Source of the DNA: JBFELO01 sp041552055
GTDB taxonomy: Bacteria > Acidobacteriota > Thermoanaerobaculia > Thermoanaerobaculales > Sulfomarinibacteraceae
DNA: 6,924 nt
Direction of reading: 5' to 3'
Assembly (NCBI GenBank): GCA_041552055.1
Contig: JBFELO010000206.1
Span: forward strand, 1-6,924
A model generated the notes under the pieces. That model was not told where the DNA came from, made no database searches, and saw only the letters and a program-made list of their open reading frames with translations. Of this stretch, positions 1-6,320 are shown in pieces (position 1 is the stretch's first letter; each line of letters starts with the position of its first letter). The position numbers were made by a program, and so were the translations under genes.

Positions 1-1418
1 CAGTAATCGGAACCCACGGCCCCGTCGTTGGACAGTGTGAAGGCTCCGTTCGACGGCTTGCCGAAGATCCGCGTCATGGGGTGGAATCCCATCCTGAGCG
101 ACTCCCAGTCTCCGTTGCTCACCGCACCCGGTCCGGTCAGCACGGCGATCGGCCGGTCGTAGTAGGTGGCGGGGTTGCCGGGGATCGTGAACAGCCGGGC
201 CGTGTGGGTCGCGTGCGGCACCATGTCGTAGTGGTCGTCGGGGTCGCCTCGGACGTCGAAGGATACGGCGGCGATCCGCTCGTCGAACAGCAGGCTGTAC
301 CCGGAGTGCGCCTCACGCATGTCTCCGCCGGTGTTGTACCGGAAGTCGAGGATCAGGCCCGTGGTCTCGTGGTCGAACATCAGTGCGTGGATGGCGTCGT
401 AGAACTGCCGGCTGATCTGGTATTCGTCTTCCCAAGACCACGATGCAACGTAGATGTAGCCGATCCGGGTTCCCTCCACGACGCCCCAGGTGACGTAGTC
501 TTCGATCCAGAAGTCCGGCATTGGTACGCCCGGCACCGGAATCTGCTCGTTGCCCCAGATTCGCCCAGACTGGTGCCGCAGCTCCGACGTGGGCAGGTGG
601 ACAATCTCGCCGGTCCGGTACTTGACCACGTCGATGGTCTCGAACAGGTGCCAGTTGAGCCCGGCGCTCATCAACAGGCAGTGCTCCATCGACGCGTCGG
701 TGCTGCCGCACACCCACCCCAGGTGGACCGGCAGCTCGGCGTCGAGCAGTCGACGGTAGAGCTCCTTCCACGGCACGCCGTCGTAGCCGAGCACGACGTC
801 GCCCGGCTCGAGCCCGAGCACGTGGTCCGGGAGTGCCCGGTAGACCAGCAATGTGTCATCCGGCAGCGGCGTCAGGGCGGCACCGAACCTCGAGTTGTCC
901 ATCCAGGCGCCGATGGCGAAGAGTGGAATACCGGGTTCGGGATAGGTGCCCCAGTTGACCAGGCGATCGATGAAGAAGGTGTGCCCATCCATCAACGCGA
1001 GCGAGAACTGGTTGAGGATCGCTGCGAACCGGCCGCGGCTGACACCGGCGGCGATCTCGGGCCGGTAGCGGTCGCGGATCTCCTCGAGATCGACGTCGAG
1101 GTTGTGGAACGCGCCGTACTCCTCGTCGATCACGGTCCAGAGCTGATCGAAGAAGTCCAGGAAGTCCTCTGAACCAGGTCCCCAGGTCTCGTCGATGAGC
1201 TCCGCCCACTCCTCGTCCGAGGTGAGCCCGAAGATCTTGGGCTCGGCGGTCGGCGCCGGTGCCCCCTCGTCGACCGGAGCCGTGCGCTCGTGCAGCTCGA
1301 GGTACGGCCGGTACGCCTCCAAAATGCTCTGCCCCCAGCACGGCGCGGCCACGCCGGCCACCAGCACGAGCAGAACCGAGAGTCCCAGGAGTGCGATCCA
1401 CCTCTGCCGTCGTCCCAT
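1..1418 (-). CDS. Secreted S41-family (tail-specific/tricorn-like) peptidase with PDZ domain, 3' end cut by window edge
   Basis: The minus-strand frame is open from the ATG at 1418 to the left edge, giving 472 residues without a stop. Residues 3-25 are a Sec-type signal (RRQR followed by a Leu/Val-rich core), so the protein should be exported. A helical region with the MDGHT motif (His146) follows. Next come a PDZ-like segment at about 185-235 (GLEPGDVVLGYDGVPW) and the S41 core from about 316, with LILDFRYNTGGD (355-366). The predicted nucleophile is Ser434 in GPGAVSNGD, and GKPSNGAF lies at 453-460. In classical C-terminal processing proteases a Lys sits about 25 residues after the Ser; here that position is Ala459, so the Ser/Lys dyad seems absent. 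That fits the tricorn/IRBP-like S41 branch better than CtpA/Prc. GAGGGGGAG at 1421-1429 is a good ribosome binding site. The substrate is unknown. The family assignment is confident, catalytic activity less so. Confidence 0.85.
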   Translation of the reverse strand, partial: MGRRQRWIALLGLSVLLVLVAGVAAPCWGQSILEAYRPYLELHERTAPVDEGAPAPTAEPKIFGLTSDEEWAELIDETWGPGSEDFLDFFDQLWTVIDEEYGAFHNLDVDLEEIRDRYRPEIAAGVSRGRFAAILNQFSLALMDGHTFFIDRLVNWGTYPEPGIPLFAIGAWMDNSRFGAALTPLPDDTLLVYRALPDHVLGLEPGDVVLGYDGVPWKELYRRLLDAELPVHLGWVCGSTDASMEHCLLMSAGLNWHLFETIDVVKYRTGEIVHLPTSELRHQSGRIWGNEQIPVPGVPMPDFWIEDYVTWGVVEGTRIGYIYVASWSWEDEYQISRQFYDAIHALMFDHETTGLILDFRYNTGGDMREAHSGYSLLFDERIAAVSFDVRGDPDDHYDMVPHATHTARLFTIPGNPATYYDRPIAVLTGPGAVSNGDWESLRMGFHPMTRIFGKPSNGAFTLSNDGAVGSDY

Positions 1419-1429
1419 GTCTCCCCCTC

Positions 1430-1690
1430 GCCACCGTGGCGCTGTCTGGATCATACGGATTTCCGATGCCCGTGTTCGTCCGAGGCCCCGCTCTCCAGGC
1501 GTGTTTGACCGCGCGCCGCGGCACCCTTCTTTCTTGGATAAGCGACATCAGGGTCCTCGAACCACAGACCTCGCCGTGCGAAATCGTCGTAACGTCGAAA
1601 CCGCGTCGCGGGAGCGCATGCTCGGCGCGGGTTGGGCCGTTTGCCCGGCGCCACCTCGGCTTTCTGAGATCGAAACTCTGTTTGAATTTC
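1430..1690. other. Divergent intergenic region without a recognisable gene
   Basis: This noncoding stretch lies between the S41 peptidase, which leaves leftwards, and the DUF438 operon, which leaves rightwards. Short reading frames here have no ribosome binding site or family resemblance. I looked for tRNA (a TTCGA-like loop near 1555-1562 on the minus strand lacks a matching 5-bp T-stem) and for small-RNA terminators, and found neither. The region must contain the S41 gene promoter, but I could not pick convincing -35/-10 elements on the minus strand. Confidence 0.5.
1607..1629. repeat. Imperfect inverted repeat in the divergent intergenic region
   Basis: CGCG-g-GAGC-GCAT-GCTC-gg-CGCG can fold with two 4-bp arms separated by a small internal loop. 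It lies between divergent genes, so a terminator role is unlikely; an operator or a chance GC-rich structure are the alternatives. Evidence is limited to the symmetry. Confidence 0.25.
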
Positions 1691-1704
1691 TTGACGGAGA
1701 TCAA
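1691..1704. promoter_or_regulatory. FNR/Anr/Dnr-type binding site
   Basis: TTGAC-GGAG-ATCAA matches the FNR/Anr consensus TTGAT-N4-ATCAA at 9 of 10 fixed positions and is a near-perfect dyad with a 4-bp spacer. It lies 71 bp before the DUF438 start codon. FNR/CRP-superfamily regulators of this specificity (FNR, Anr, Dnr) control anaerobic and nitric-oxide-responsive genes, which suits the hemerythrin-like/PAS protein downstream. The site also faces the S41 peptidase on the other side, but 273 bp from its start. The site is seen; its function is inferred. Confidence 0.6.
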
Positions 1705-1726
1705 GGACGATCCGAGGCCTCCGACC

Positions 1727-1732
1727 GATCAT
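1727..1732 (+). promoter_or_regulatory. Candidate -10 element of the DUF438 operon promoter
   Basis: GATCAT matches TATAAT at 4 of 6 positions. A start site about 7 bp downstream, near 1739, would put the centre of the FNR-like site (1697.5) at -41.5, the canonical class II activator position. The hexamer itself is weak, as expected for an activator-dependent promoter. The leader would be about 37 nt. Confidence 0.35.
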
Positions 1733-1764
1733 GTTCTCCGCGGCGTCCTGCCGGAAACCACCAC

Positions 1765-1770
1765 GAGGTG
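1765..1770 (+). promoter_or_regulatory. Ribosome binding site that fixes the DUF438 gene start
   Basis: GAGGTG lies 5 nt before the ATG at 1776. It favours that start over the in-frame ATG at 1731, which would add 15 residues not typical of DUF438 proteins and has no comparable site. Confidence 0.7.
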
Positions 1771-1775
1771 ACATC

Positions 1776-2999
1776 ATGAGCGAGCTCATCGACAATCGGG
1801 CCCAGCGAATCCGCACGCTGAAGGAGATCATCCAGGAGCTGCACCGCGGCGCCGACCCCGACGAGGTGCGGGGCACGCTGCGATCGCTGGTCCGGGAGAC
1901 GACCTCGTCCGAGATCGCGGCGATGGAGCAGGAGCTGATCGCGGGCGGGATGCCGGTGGAGGAAGTGCAGAGCATGTGCGACCTGCACAGTCAGGTGCTG
2001 CGAGAGGTCCTGGTCGAGCCGGTACAGATGGCTCCCCCACCGGGACACCCGCTCGACACGTTTGAACGCGAGAACCAGGCCCTCGCCGAAGTCGTCGCCG
2101 AGTTTCGCGCGCTCGCGGCCGACCTGGAGACACCGCCCGACCTCGTGGCCTGGCGCGACACGCTCGGTCGGCTGATGGATGTCGAGAAACACTATCAGCG
2201 CAAGGAAAACCTGCTGTTTTCGTGCCTCGAACGACACGGGATCACCGGGCCATCGAAGGTCATGTGGGGCAAGGACGACGAGGCTCGGGAGCTGCTCCAT
2301 GCACTCGAGGAGAGCCTCTCGCTCGAGGCCATGTCCGCAGACGAGGCGTCGCTGGTGGCCGAAACCCTGGTCGAGCCAGCGCTCGCCGCCATCGAGGAGA
2401 TGATCACCAAGGAGGAGAGAATCCTGCTTCCGATGTCTCGCGAAACGCTCACCGACGACGAGTGGGGCGAGATCTGGCAGGAGTCGCCTCGGTTCGGCTT
2501 CTGCCTGGTCGAGCCGCGCAACGGCTACCGCCCGCCCACATCGAAGGAGCCGACGAAGACCGCCGATCTCCCGCACGGTGCAGCCGTGGTATTCCCCACC
2601 GGCGCGCTCGACTTCGAGCAGCTGCGAGGGATCTTCGGCGTCCTTCCCGTCGATCTCACCTTCGTCGATGCCGACGATCGCGTGCGCTTCTTCTCCGAGG
2701 GCCCAGACCGGGTGTTCGAGCGCAGCAAGGCGATCCTCGGCCGCAAGGTGCACCACTGCCACCCGCCCAAGAGCGTGCACATCGTGGAAGAGATCGTGTC
2801 GAGTTTCCGCGATGGAGAACGGGACGTGGCCGAGTTCTGGATCCAGCTCCATGGGAAGTTCGTCCACATCCGTTACTTCGCGGTCCGCGACGATGACGGG
2901 GCCTACCGGGGAACGCTCGAGGTCACCCAGGACCTGACTCGGCTGCGCGAGCTGGAGGGTGATCGACGCCTGCTGCAGTGGGAGGAGGGAGCCGCATGA
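1776..2999 (+). CDS. DUF438 - hemerythrin-like (HHE) - PAS domain protein
   Basis: This 407-aa soluble protein has the architecture of the COG2461 family. The DUF438 domain spans about 10-80, ending in the MCDLHSQVL motif. The hemerythrin-like helical domain spans about 90-245, with GHPLDTFEREN (90-100), HYQRKENLLF (139-148), PSKVMWGKDDEAR (159-171) and ITKEERILLPM (210-220). A PAS domain spans about 278-400, with LPVDLTFVD, FFSEGP, GRKVHHCHPPKS (322-333), AEFWIQL and RYFAVRD, followed by TLEVTQDLTRLRELEG. These blocks are highly conserved in the family, so it is very likely intact. No output domain or membrane segment is present. The family is thought to act in redox, oxygen or NO sensing, but its exact role is not established. 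Several positions that are His in canonical hemerythrins are Asp or Lys here (Asp94, Lys143, Asp167). The stop overlaps the start of the next gene by ATGA, and an FNR-like site lies upstream. Confidence 0.93.
   Translation: MSELIDNRAQRIRTLKEIIQELHRGADPDEVRGTLRSLVRETTSSEIAAMEQELIAGGMPVEEVQSMCDLHSQVLREVLVEPVQMAPPPGHPLDTFERENQALAEVVAEFRALAADLETPPDLVAWRDTLGRLMDVEKHYQRKENLLFSCLERHGITGPSKVMWGKDDEARELLHALEESLSLEAMSADEASLVAETLVEPALAAIEEMITKEERILLPMSRETLTDDEWGEIWQESPRFGFCLVEPRNGYRPPTSKEPTKTADLPHGAAVVFPTGALDFEQLRGIFGVLPVDLTFVDADDRVRFFSEGPDRVFERSKAILGRKVHHCHPPKSVHIVEEIVSSFRDGERDVAEFWIQLHGKFVHIRYFAVRDDDGAYRGTLEVTQDLTRLRELEGDRRLLQWEEGAA
2981..2990 (+). promoter_or_regulatory. Strong ribosome binding site inside the end of the DUF438 gene
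   Basis: GGAGGAGGGA lies 5 nt before the ATG at 2996 and sits within the last codons of the upstream gene. It selects this ATG over the in-frame GTG at 2978 and, with the ATGA overlap, indicates translational coupling. Confidence 0.75.
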
Positions 3000-3556
3000 A
3001 CCGCTCCCGACCGATCACACCGGAGACCAGGGTCGCCCAGTTGCTCGAGGCCTACCCTGAGCTGGAGCGGGTACTGATCGAAGCTGCACCGGCCTTCAGC
3101 AAGCTCACGAACCCGGTCCTGCGCCGCACAATCGCCCGGGTCACCACCCTCGCCCGGGCGGCCGAGATTGCCGATATCCCGGTCCGGGATCTCGTCGGCC
3201 GGCTCCGCGAAGCGGCGGGACTCGAAAGCGACGACTCCGACACGCCGAGTGATTTCGAGGACGCGGCAGAGGCCGAGGGGCCCGTCCCCTGGGTGGACGC
3301 CGCGCGGGTTCGGTGGACCGTGGACGCCGACCAGTTGCTCGAGGACGGTCAGGAGCCTATCTCCGAGGTCCTGAAGAGGGCGAATTCCCTCGACGGCGAC
3401 GATCTGGGGCTCATCCGCAGCTCGTTCCGTCCGGCACCGCTGCTCGAGCTCCTGGAGAGCCAGGGCTTCCGAACCGCTGCGGTCCGCTCCGAGCGCGGAT
3501 TCGCGACCTTCATCGGCCTGCTGACCTCGTCTGAATCTGACGTCCAATCGGAGTGA
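2996..3556 (+). CDS. DUF1858 - DUF2249-like two-domain protein
   Basis: This is a 186-aa cytoplasmic protein. Residues 7-73 match the DUF1858 type: TPETRVAQLLEAYPELERVL, then APAFSKLTNPVLRRTIARV and a closing helix with IPVRDLVGRLREAAG. An acidic linker (about 76-97) leads to a DUF2249-like domain (about 98-175), with WVDAARVRW at its start, FRPAPLLELLESQGF (144-158) and a closing strand. Both domains are often found in proteins linked to Fe-S repair, NO or denitrification, and beside or fused to DUF438 proteins, so partnership with the upstream gene is likely. The protein has no cysteine and no histidine, so it probably does not bind a metal cluster itself. The biochemical function is unknown. 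The start is fixed by the strong upstream ribosome binding site. Confidence 0.85.
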   Translation: MNRSRPITPETRVAQLLEAYPELERVLIEAAPAFSKLTNPVLRRTIARVTTLARAAEIADIPVRDLVGRLREAAGLESDDSDTPSDFEDAAEAEGPVPWVDAARVRWTVDADQLLEDGQEPISEVLKRANSLDGDDLGLIRSSFRPAPLLELLESQGFRTAAVRSERGFATFIGLLTSSESDVQSE

Positions 3557-3578
3557 CCGACCTCCGCCCGGGGTCGGT
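3556..3578. terminator. Hairpin between convergent genes, possible bidirectional terminator
   Basis: ACCGACC (3556-3562) and GGTCGGT (3572-3578) form a perfect 7-bp stem, extendable by a T-G and a C-G pair to leave a 5-nt loop. It starts at the last base of the DUF1858/DUF2249 stop codon and ends 7 bp before the deaminase stop. No T-tract follows on either strand, so this is not a classic intrinsic terminator. Confidence 0.45.
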
Positions 3579-3584
3579 GTGTCG

Positions 3585-4913
3585 TCACTGACGGTACAGC
3601 TGAATCCTGTCCGACGGCACCCGTCGTGCCAACCGCTCCATGGTCTCCCCCACCCTGGGCATGATCTCGGCCTTGTCGAGGGTCAGGAGCTCGCGGTCAC
3701 GCATCAGTACCTTGCCGTTGCACAGCACCGTTTGTACGTCCGAGGAACGGGCCGAGTAGACCAGGTTGGCGGCCGGGTCGTGCTGCGGCTGGTTGTGGGC
3801 CCCGCTCAGGTCGATCAGGATCAAATCTGCCAGAAAGCCGGGAGCCAGCCGCCCGAGATCGCCGGGAAGCCCGAACACGCGGGCGCTCTCCATAGTGGCG
3901 ACGGTCAGCGCCTGGCCGACCGTGAGATCCCGTGGGTCGCCGCTTTCGTGCTTGGCTACCAGCGCCATCAGCCGCAGCGACTCGAACAGGTCCAGCGTGT
4001 TGTTGGACACCGGCCCATCGGTCGCCAGTCCCACCGGCACCCCCGCTTCGCGCAGCGCCGCCACCGGGGCCGCCCCCATGGCCAGCTTGAGGTAGGTCTT
4101 GGGGGCGTGGGCCACGCCGCACGGCCGCTCCGCCATCAGGGCGATGTCCTCGGGAGTGGCGCCGCAGCAGTGGGCCAGGATCGTCGGCCGACCCAGAACC
4201 CCAGTGTCGGCCAGCACCTGGATCGGCGTCCTGCCGTGCGCCTCGAGGCTGGCGCGCGTCTGATCGGCGGTCTCGGCGGCGTGGATGTGGATGCCGAGAT
4301 CCAGCCGTTCGGCCTCGCGCACCACCGCCGAGAGGAATTCGTCGTGGCAGGTGTACGGCGCGTGCGGTGCCAGCCAGGTGGTGATGCGACCCCCGGCGGC
4401 ACCGCTGTAGGTCTCGGCAAAAGAGGCCGTACGCTCGATCCCGGCGGTGCCCTGATTCCCGAACACCGCCCAGCCGAGCGCGGCCCGCGTTCCGGCCCTC
4501 TCCACCGCCTCGGCTGCTCGGTCCATGTGGAAGTAGTGGTCGGCGACCGACGTCACGCCGGCCTCGATCATCTCGGCCAGGCCCAGCTGCATGCCCCAGT
4601 AGACGTCGTCCGCGGTGAGGTTGCTCTCGAGCGGCCAGATGTAGTCGTTGAACCAGGTCGCGATGTCGACGTCCTCGGCGAGGCCGCGGAAGAGGCACAT
4701 CGGGACGTGGGCGTGGGTGTTGACCAGTCCGGGCATGGCCAGCAGCCCCCGCCCCTGGATGATCTCCAGGTCCTCGGCCTGCCCCGTTTCTCCGGTCGGT
4801 CGCACGTCCGCGATTCGACTGCCGCGGACCAGAATGTCCTGGGCGCGAAGCACCTCGCACCGATCATCCGCGCAGCTGAGCACGTCCACCTGCTCGATGA
4901 GCATTCCGTCCAT
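3585..4913 (-). CDS. mtaD: Amidohydrolase, 5-methylthioadenosine/S-adenosylhomocysteine deaminase type
   Basis: This 442-aa cytoplasmic enzyme belongs to the TRZ/ATZ-MtaD branch of the amidohydrolase superfamily, which hydrolytically deaminates purine-type compounds such as S-adenosylhomocysteine and methylthioadenosine, releasing ammonia. Length and architecture fit: a small composite beta-domain (1-60 and about 355-410) surrounds a TIM barrel. Predicted metal and catalytic residues are present: His67/His69 in NTHAH, His184 in APHAPYTC, His211 and Glu214 in HIHAAET, His248 in LAHCC, and Asp299 in ATDGPVSNN. HAPYTC and KLAMGAAPV resemble the MtaD signatures HAPYTC and KLASGIAPV, although HAAET and HAPKTY differ slightly from the common forms, so the true substrate may differ. 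No clear ribosome binding site precedes 4913. A start at 4904 (Met4), preceded closely by GGACGG, is possible. Confidence 0.88.
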   Translation of the reverse strand: MDGMLIEQVDVLSCADDRCEVLRAQDILVRGSRIADVRPTGETGQAEDLEIIQGRGLLAMPGLVNTHAHVPMCLFRGLAEDVDIATWFNDYIWPLESNLTADDVYWGMQLGLAEMIEAGVTSVADHYFHMDRAAEAVERAGTRAALGWAVFGNQGTAGIERTASFAETYSGAAGGRITTWLAPHAPYTCHDEFLSAVVREAERLDLGIHIHAAETADQTRASLEAHGRTPIQVLADTGVLGRPTILAHCCGATPEDIALMAERPCGVAHAPKTYLKLAMGAAPVAALREAGVPVGLATDGPVSNNTLDLFESLRLMALVAKHESGDPRDLTVGQALTVATMESARVFGLPGDLGRLAPGFLADLILIDLSGAHNQPQHDPAANLVYSARSSDVQTVLCNGKVLMRDRELLTLDKAEIMPRVGETMERLARRVPSDRIQLYRQ

Positions 4914-4997
4914 GATTGCGCATTGTCGTTCAGGTACCGGCCCCGTGCAAGGACCCCTGTCTCACCTACCGACCGGCAGAGCCAGCCGCCAAAAACC

Positions 4998-5031
4998 CGA
5001 TCACGTACCCGTCGTATCCATCACATAGGCG
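4998..5031. repeat. Two direct repeats 20 bp apart in a divergent promoter region
   Basis: ATCACGTA (5000-5007) and ATCACATA (5020-5027) share 7 of 8 bases. The extended 14-mers at 4998 and 5018 share 10 of 14. The 20-bp period, about two helical turns, is what two same-face regulator half-sites would show. They lie between the deaminase and the GyrI-like gene, which diverge. No convincing sigma-70 promoter was found on either strand of this 212-bp region. Confidence 0.25.
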
Positions 5032-5114
5032 ATCAATGCACGCCCGTCCGACGGCCCGCGGTCGCGGTGGGACGGCGGTCCGGGCCCCCAGGTGCAGACT
5101 TCCGGCTGACGACC

Positions 5115-5121
5115 GAGGAGG
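5115..5121 (+). promoter_or_regulatory. Ribosome binding site that fixes the start of the GyrI-like gene
   Basis: GAGGAGG lies 4 nt before the ATG at 5126. The frame is open upstream to 4916, but the extra 70 residues are basic and Pro/Arg-rich without family resemblance, and they would bury the signal peptide. Confidence 0.8.
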
Positions 5122-5125
5122 CAAC

Positions 5126-6307
5126 ATGAATCCGAACACCGGCCTCGACGGATGGGACCGAAGAGCTCTTGTCGCGCTGGGGCTGCGTGGTCTCGCCCTG
5201 GCCTCGCTCCCGCCGTGCATTCTGCTCGATCCAACACGGTCTTTCGCAATGCCGGCCGAGGGCGATCCAGAGATCGAGGCTCTGGTGCGCCCCGAAACCC
5301 TGTTCGCCGGCATCCGCAGACCGATTTCGGACCGGAAGGAGTTGGAGCCACGGATCGCAGTCCTCGAGAAAGCGTGCGGCTCGAAGATCTCGGGCCCCCT
5401 GACGCACATCTTCAGATTCGACACCCCGGTGGAGGGGTTCGACTCCGAGATCGGCTTTCCGGTCTCGGAGCCGGTGACCACCGAGGGGGTCACGACCCAC
5501 ACGCTGCGATCGATGCACTTCTATTCGGCGGTGCACGAAGGGCCCACAGACAGTCTGCGCGAGACCATCGGACTGCTCTACCGGCGCTTGTACGAGGCCG
5601 GCCTGTCGGCGGAGCTCGAGCTCGTCGAGGTCTACCACGATCGCAATCTCGAGCGCCCCGCCGAGTCGAGGACCCAGGTCATGGCGTCGTTCCTGGCGTG
5701 GCCGGAGGTCTACCGGGAACAGCTCGTCCGAGCGCTCGGAAACGAGAAGGCCCGTGCGATCTGGCAGGGCGGCGAGCGGATCACGCCGTACACCCAGGTC
5801 GACGAGCGGTGCGCCTGGGTGGCCGCGTCCATCGACCGGCTCAAGGCGAGCACCTCGGTCGATCAGCAGTTCGACATCCTGTCGCGGGTCGCTCTGATCC
5901 GGCCGCAGGAAGACGTGATGCAGTACAAGGAGGTCTACGCCCGGGAAAAGGACATGGCCGCGGTCTTTCGCGCCCAGCACGAGAAGATGTCCAAGACCCG
6001 GTTCGGCAGCTTCGCGGATCCGCCGACCTTCGACGGCAAGGTCCTCCACGTCAGCAAGCCGCCCTACAACCGAGAACGCTACCTGGCAGCGGAGACACAG
6101 ACGGACCGGCGCAAGGCGTACTGTTTCTGCAGCCTGGTCCGGGAGGCGTCGGACCCACACATCGACCCGATCTTCTGCTACCGCGCCGCCGGCTGGGCGC
6201 GGCAGCTCTACGAGCCCATCCTCGAGGTCGAGTTCGAGCGGTGCCTCATCACCCATTCGATCCTCAAGGGCGACCCTTTCTGCGCCTGGGATTACCATCT
6301 CGCCTGA
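5126..6307 (+). CDS. Exported GyrI-like ligand-binding domain fused to a Cys-rich DUF6144/ATC-hydrolase-like domain
   Basis: This 393-aa protein starts with WDRRALVALGLRGLALASL (10-28), a twin-arginine followed by a hydrophobic segment and a Pro-rich end. That suggests a Tat-like signal or a membrane anchor. Residues about 90-175 look like a GyrI/AraC-effector ligand-binding domain: THIFRFDTPVEGFDSEIGFPV, HEGPTDSLRETIGLLYRRL and the closing ELVEVYHDRN with Glu168. A helical middle region (about 185-300) follows. The C-terminal part has CFC (333-335), PIFCYRAAGW (348-357, Cys351), Cys373 and SILKGDPFC (378-386). This recalls the Cys pattern of DUF6144, ATC-hydrolase and V4R-like domains, where Cys and a GD-x-x-C motif recur. 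GyrI-like domains bind small hydrophobic or cationic ligands and in some proteins hydrolyse them. The substrate here is unknown. Domain names rest on motif recall; the Cys-rich assignment is less sure than the GyrI one. Confidence 0.75.
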   Translation: MNPNTGLDGWDRRALVALGLRGLALASLPPCILLDPTRSFAMPAEGDPEIEALVRPETLFAGIRRPISDRKELEPRIAVLEKACGSKISGPLTHIFRFDTPVEGFDSEIGFPVSEPVTTEGVTTHTLRSMHFYSAVHEGPTDSLRETIGLLYRRLYEAGLSAELELVEVYHDRNLERPAESRTQVMASFLAWPEVYREQLVRALGNEKARAIWQGGERITPYTQVDERCAWVAASIDRLKASTSVDQQFDILSRVALIRPQEDVMQYKEVYAREKDMAAVFRAQHEKMSKTRFGSFADPPTFDGKVLHVSKPPYNRERYLAAETQTDRRKAYCFCSLVREASDPHIDPIFCYRAAGWARQLYEPILEVEFERCLITHSILKGDPFCAWDYHLA

Positions 6308-6320
6308 CCACGGGTCGGAG

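Noticed and set aside
81..1172. Long plus-strand reading frame over the S41 peptidase
   Set aside because: It is antisense to a gene with clear signal peptide, PDZ and S41 motifs. Its translation is Val/Asp/Arg-rich without family resemblance, a usual effect of high GC.
1540..1575. Possible tRNA fragment on the minus strand (GGTTCGAGGACC)
   Set aside because: It has the TTCGA core, but the flanks do not form a 5-bp T-stem, and no acceptor stem, anticodon arm or CCA end fits.
1759..1770. Small hairpin CACC-ACGA-GGTG over the DUF438 ribosome binding site
   Set aside because: The stem is only 4 bp, too short to claim translational control.
1701..2867. 388-codon minus-strand frame over the DUF438 gene
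   Set aside because: It is antisense to an almost fully motif-conserved DUF438-HHE-PAS protein.
3579..5129. 516-codon plus-strand frame over the deaminase
   Set aside because: The minus-strand MtaD-type protein has an unbroken set of catalytic motifs. The plus-strand translation is His/Arg/Gly-rich low-complexity shadow sequence with no plausible ribosome binding site.
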